Part shown: piece by piece, positions 61,519 through 64,000 of the stretch
How positions within the stretch are numbered: position 1 is the first letter of the stretch
Layout: each line of letters starts with the position of its first letter
Assembly: GCA_024699855.1 (NCBI GenBank)
Contig: JAMPIQ010000002.1
Coordinates: 9,548,001 to 9,612,000 of the forward strand
DNA length: 64,000 nt
From: Aphelenchoides besseyi
Lineage: Eukaryota > Nematoda > Chromadorea > Rhabditida > Aphelenchoididae
Direction of reading: 5' to 3'
Program-made: the position numbers and the translations under genes
Notes under the pieces: generated by a model
Seen by the model: only the letters and a program-made list of their open reading frames with translations
What the model was told of the DNA's origin: nothing
The model's database searches: none

Positions 61519-63479
61519 ATGAGCAATCGCAAAACCACAAACGTTCAGAAGAGTTCAGTCAACTCGCACGTGCTCGTATCTCGCGATGCCAGTCAACGGC
61601 AAAATTTAGAGACCCAACGAAACAACGTCGCTTACGACAATTGTCGTTCGAACACTGCCAATGCAAATGTAAGTGGCTTTCAAAAATTTTGTTTCAATCA
61701 CTTCGTTCTTAGGATATGTATCTTCGAAGTCATTCCAACAGTTCTCTTTCTTTCAACAGCAACTCCAGTAGTCGCCGTAATGTAGGCGCCGGAAAAGCGG
61801 TCGACAGTCAACGGAATGCAAGCGGTGAAGTGCCGTTGAGTCAAACGAACATTTACATTCGCGGTCTACCATCCGATTTTACGGCCGAACATCTGAACGA
61901 AATGTGCACAAAGTTTGGACGTATTGTTTCAACGAAAGCGGTTTTGGATCCGGAAGGTTCGCGCTGTCGAGGCTATGGTTTCATAGATTTCGAATCGCCG
62001 CAGGCGGCAACCGAAGCATTAAGGACCATTAACTCGGAAGGCGTCTATGAAGTGGAAATGGCAAAGGACATTCGCGCACGTCCGAACAAACATCTCGAAC
62101 AGGACCCCACCAACTTGTATATTGCAAATCTACCACCTGATTACAGCGAAAATTCGATTCGTCATTTATTGAGTCCTCATGGCATGGTGATTAGTACTCG
62201 TGTGTTGCGCAACGCTGATATGACTAGTCGATGTGTTGGGTTTGCGCGAATGGACAGTAAGGAGTCATGTGATCAAATCATTGCGGTTTGTATTAACAAG
62301 TTACAGAAGACATTGTTTTATATTTTCAGCAATATAATGGGAAAAAATTGGACGAAAACTGTGATCCATTGGTGGTTAAATTGGCGGACAGTGGAACTCG
62401 ACGACCAAAACATTCAACATCGTCCAGTGGTCAGTCGTCCGATCAGGTTAACAATTCGAGATATTGTTTTTACGTTTATTTTTAGTTTCAGACAATGTGC
62501 TCTTCGACATGGTCTGGTGCTCAGAATGCTCGATACGCCTATCCAAATACGAACTACAACGATCAGACGGTTTCCTTTTCACCGGTGATGCCAAATGGTA
62601 ATGAGTTAATGGGTAACTGATTGCATTAACAGCGATCTTTTAGGTTATTCAGTTTATGATCCCAGTACTTTTCCTCCTACGATTACCGGTGTTCCTAATG
62701 TTCCGACCGCAATTCCGATGGCCATGCCCTATTCCAATCTTGTATATCAGACAAATCGTCAAATTTCAATCGGTTCGCCGGGTTCGAATTCCGCGATCAC
62801 TAATCAAGTTGTCTATCAACCACAATTCCAACAAGCAGTCGATTATTATGGAAAGCCAATTTACAAGGCTCAGAACTACGCAGCTTCCTCTTATTATCCG
62901 TCATATTCTGCTTATGTAAGAGTTTGAAAAGAACCTACTAATCTTTAAATTCATTTACAGCCATCAGAATACATAGCACAACAGCCATACGGTACATTGA
63001 ATTCGGCTGTCTACACTACAAATCCGGCAGTTTCCGAGGATGAATGCGTGAGTTAGCTACTTTTTTATATTAACAGATTCTCATTTATTGTTGGTTTCAA
63101 TTATGTAAAGTGATTTTAGTATACTACTTATCCGGATGGAAGTGTCGCTAATGCGGTTTACATTCAAAGTGCGTATTATCCGATGGTTTCGCAAGAAATG
63201 CAACAAATGGTTGGATCAGATACGATGATACAAAGTCAAATGACCGATGTACCATCAGGATTTGAGGGCGAATCATCAGAGAATTCGGCTGATCAAGTGG
63301 AACAAAGTGGTGACGAAAACACGGAAGTCGAGTCTTCAAATGTGACTGACGATCCTGTGGTGTCCAGTGATCCAATCACTGAGTCAACCGCGGAACCGGC
63401 TGATGCCATTGAGAAGAAGGTTGAGGTTCGATCTGATTCTGAAGATACCCGACTTAATAACTTTTCTACTTCTTCGTAA
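61519..63479 (+). CDS. sup-26: RBMS/SUP-26-type RNA-binding protein with two RRMs
   Basis: About 540 residues. The start MSNRKTTNVQKSSVNSH opens a Ser/Asn-rich N-terminus. RRM1 has RNP2 NIYIRGLPSD and RNP1 RGYGFIDFESPQAA; RRM2 has RNP2 NLYIANLPPDYSE and RNP1 CVGFARMDSKESCDQII, separated by a very short linker. QYNGKKLDENCDPLVVKLAD ends RRM2. The C-terminal half is Pro/Gln/Tyr/Ser-rich (VPTAIPMAMPYSNLVYQTNR, EYIAQQPYGTLNSAVY), and the tail is acidic/Ser-rich. The layout matches vertebrate RBMS1-3, Drosophila Shep and C. elegans SUP-26. These proteins bind AU-rich 3' UTRs and control translation, including neuronal and sex-determination transcripts. Confidence 0.92.
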
Positions 63480-64000
63480 TTATTCTTGTGTTCTCTATAC
63501 TCTTGCCAAAAATTTACGGAAAAACGGAACCATCAAAACGTTGCCTTATTGCATCCAACCTTTTTTTTGACTAACCTGGTGACTTTTTCAACAAACGAGA
63601 CATAGAGTTCTATTGATTTGAAGTTTTCTTGAAATTTTTATTACCGTTTTCCTAATTCATGTCTCAAAATTATTCGATTAGAACACGCAAATATGATTTT
63701 TCTTGGCCAAGAAAACAATCTTTTTGATGAGTTGATCGACGATCAAAGTTGTTTTAATCGGGTAATCAACTACCGAGGATACTTGGTTTCTATTCTTCAT
63801 TTATTTTGTTTCCAAAACGGGTATCTGATGCCGTTTTTAGACATAACTCACAACGCTCTTAGTAGAATCCCGAGTAATCTTAAATGTATATTATATTGTG
63901 TCTTATAATTCCAGTTGGCCTTAATCGGAATGCGTAAAATTTAGACGGTTAGATTTCGTGTTTCTTTTGTTGTACAGCTTTTCTGCACTTTTCTTTTTTC
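63480..64000. other. 3' flank of the RBMS gene
   Basis: No further gene recognised before the window ends. A 71-codon plus frame at 63693-63908 has no domain. The 3' UTR of the RBMS transcript probably lies here. Confidence 0.4.

Overview
This window is eukaryotic and almost certainly nematode nuclear DNA. Most genes are split by many introns of about 42 to 60 bp with gt(a/g)ag...ttt(c/t)ag borders. Several start codons sit a few bases after a splice-acceptor-like tttcag, which suggests spliced-leader trans-splicing. The gene content is nematode-like: a STRM-1-type sterol methyltransferase, an MXL-2-type bHLH factor, SAX-2/Furry, SUP-26/RBMS, and a large GPI-anchored protein made of cysteine-rich modules. 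I cannot place the species or clade. All coordinates were read by eye, so CDS entries give the genomic span from start to stop codon with introns included.

Layout. At 603-10947 (-) is a giant Furry/SAX-2 gene. At 13310-15225 (+) is a PTB-domain protein with a Pro/His-rich tail. At 15437-17025 (-) is the E1-alpha subunit of branched-chain keto-acid dehydrogenase. At 17529-18124 (-) is a small EGF-like membrane protein. At 19602-23269 (-) is a 12-TM adenylyl cyclase. A gene-poor 4.5 kb follows. Then come an orphan membrane protein (27832-28585 +), GDP-L-fucose synthase (29418-30739 +) and a small basic secreted protein (31744-32349 +). At 34367-40764 (+) is a very large secreted, cysteine-rich, probably GPI-anchored protein; its first intron hides an antisense, zinc-finger-like coding remnant.

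At 41207-43944 (+) a sterol methyltransferase and an aspartate dehydrogenase lie 121 bp apart and look like a two-gene operon; the second gene carries an in-frame TGA. The remaining genes are a LITAF-domain protein (-), a ZnT zinc exporter (-), MXL-2 (+), an HSA+SANT protein (+), a KCTD/BTB protein (-), a lipocalin-domain secreted protein (-), pantothenate kinase (+) and SUP-26/RBMS (+).

The most interesting locus is 50672-54269. It encodes an EP400-type HSA domain and SANT domain separated by only about 300 residues, with no Swi2/Snf2 ATPase between them. That is the architecture of fungal Eaf1/Vid21, the NuA4 scaffold, and not of animal EP400/Domino. Apart from the probable strm-1/ASPDH operon, neighbouring genes do not form an obvious pathway; this looks like ordinary compact gene-dense nematode chromosome. 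No mobile element, tRNA, rRNA or CRISPR array was recognised.
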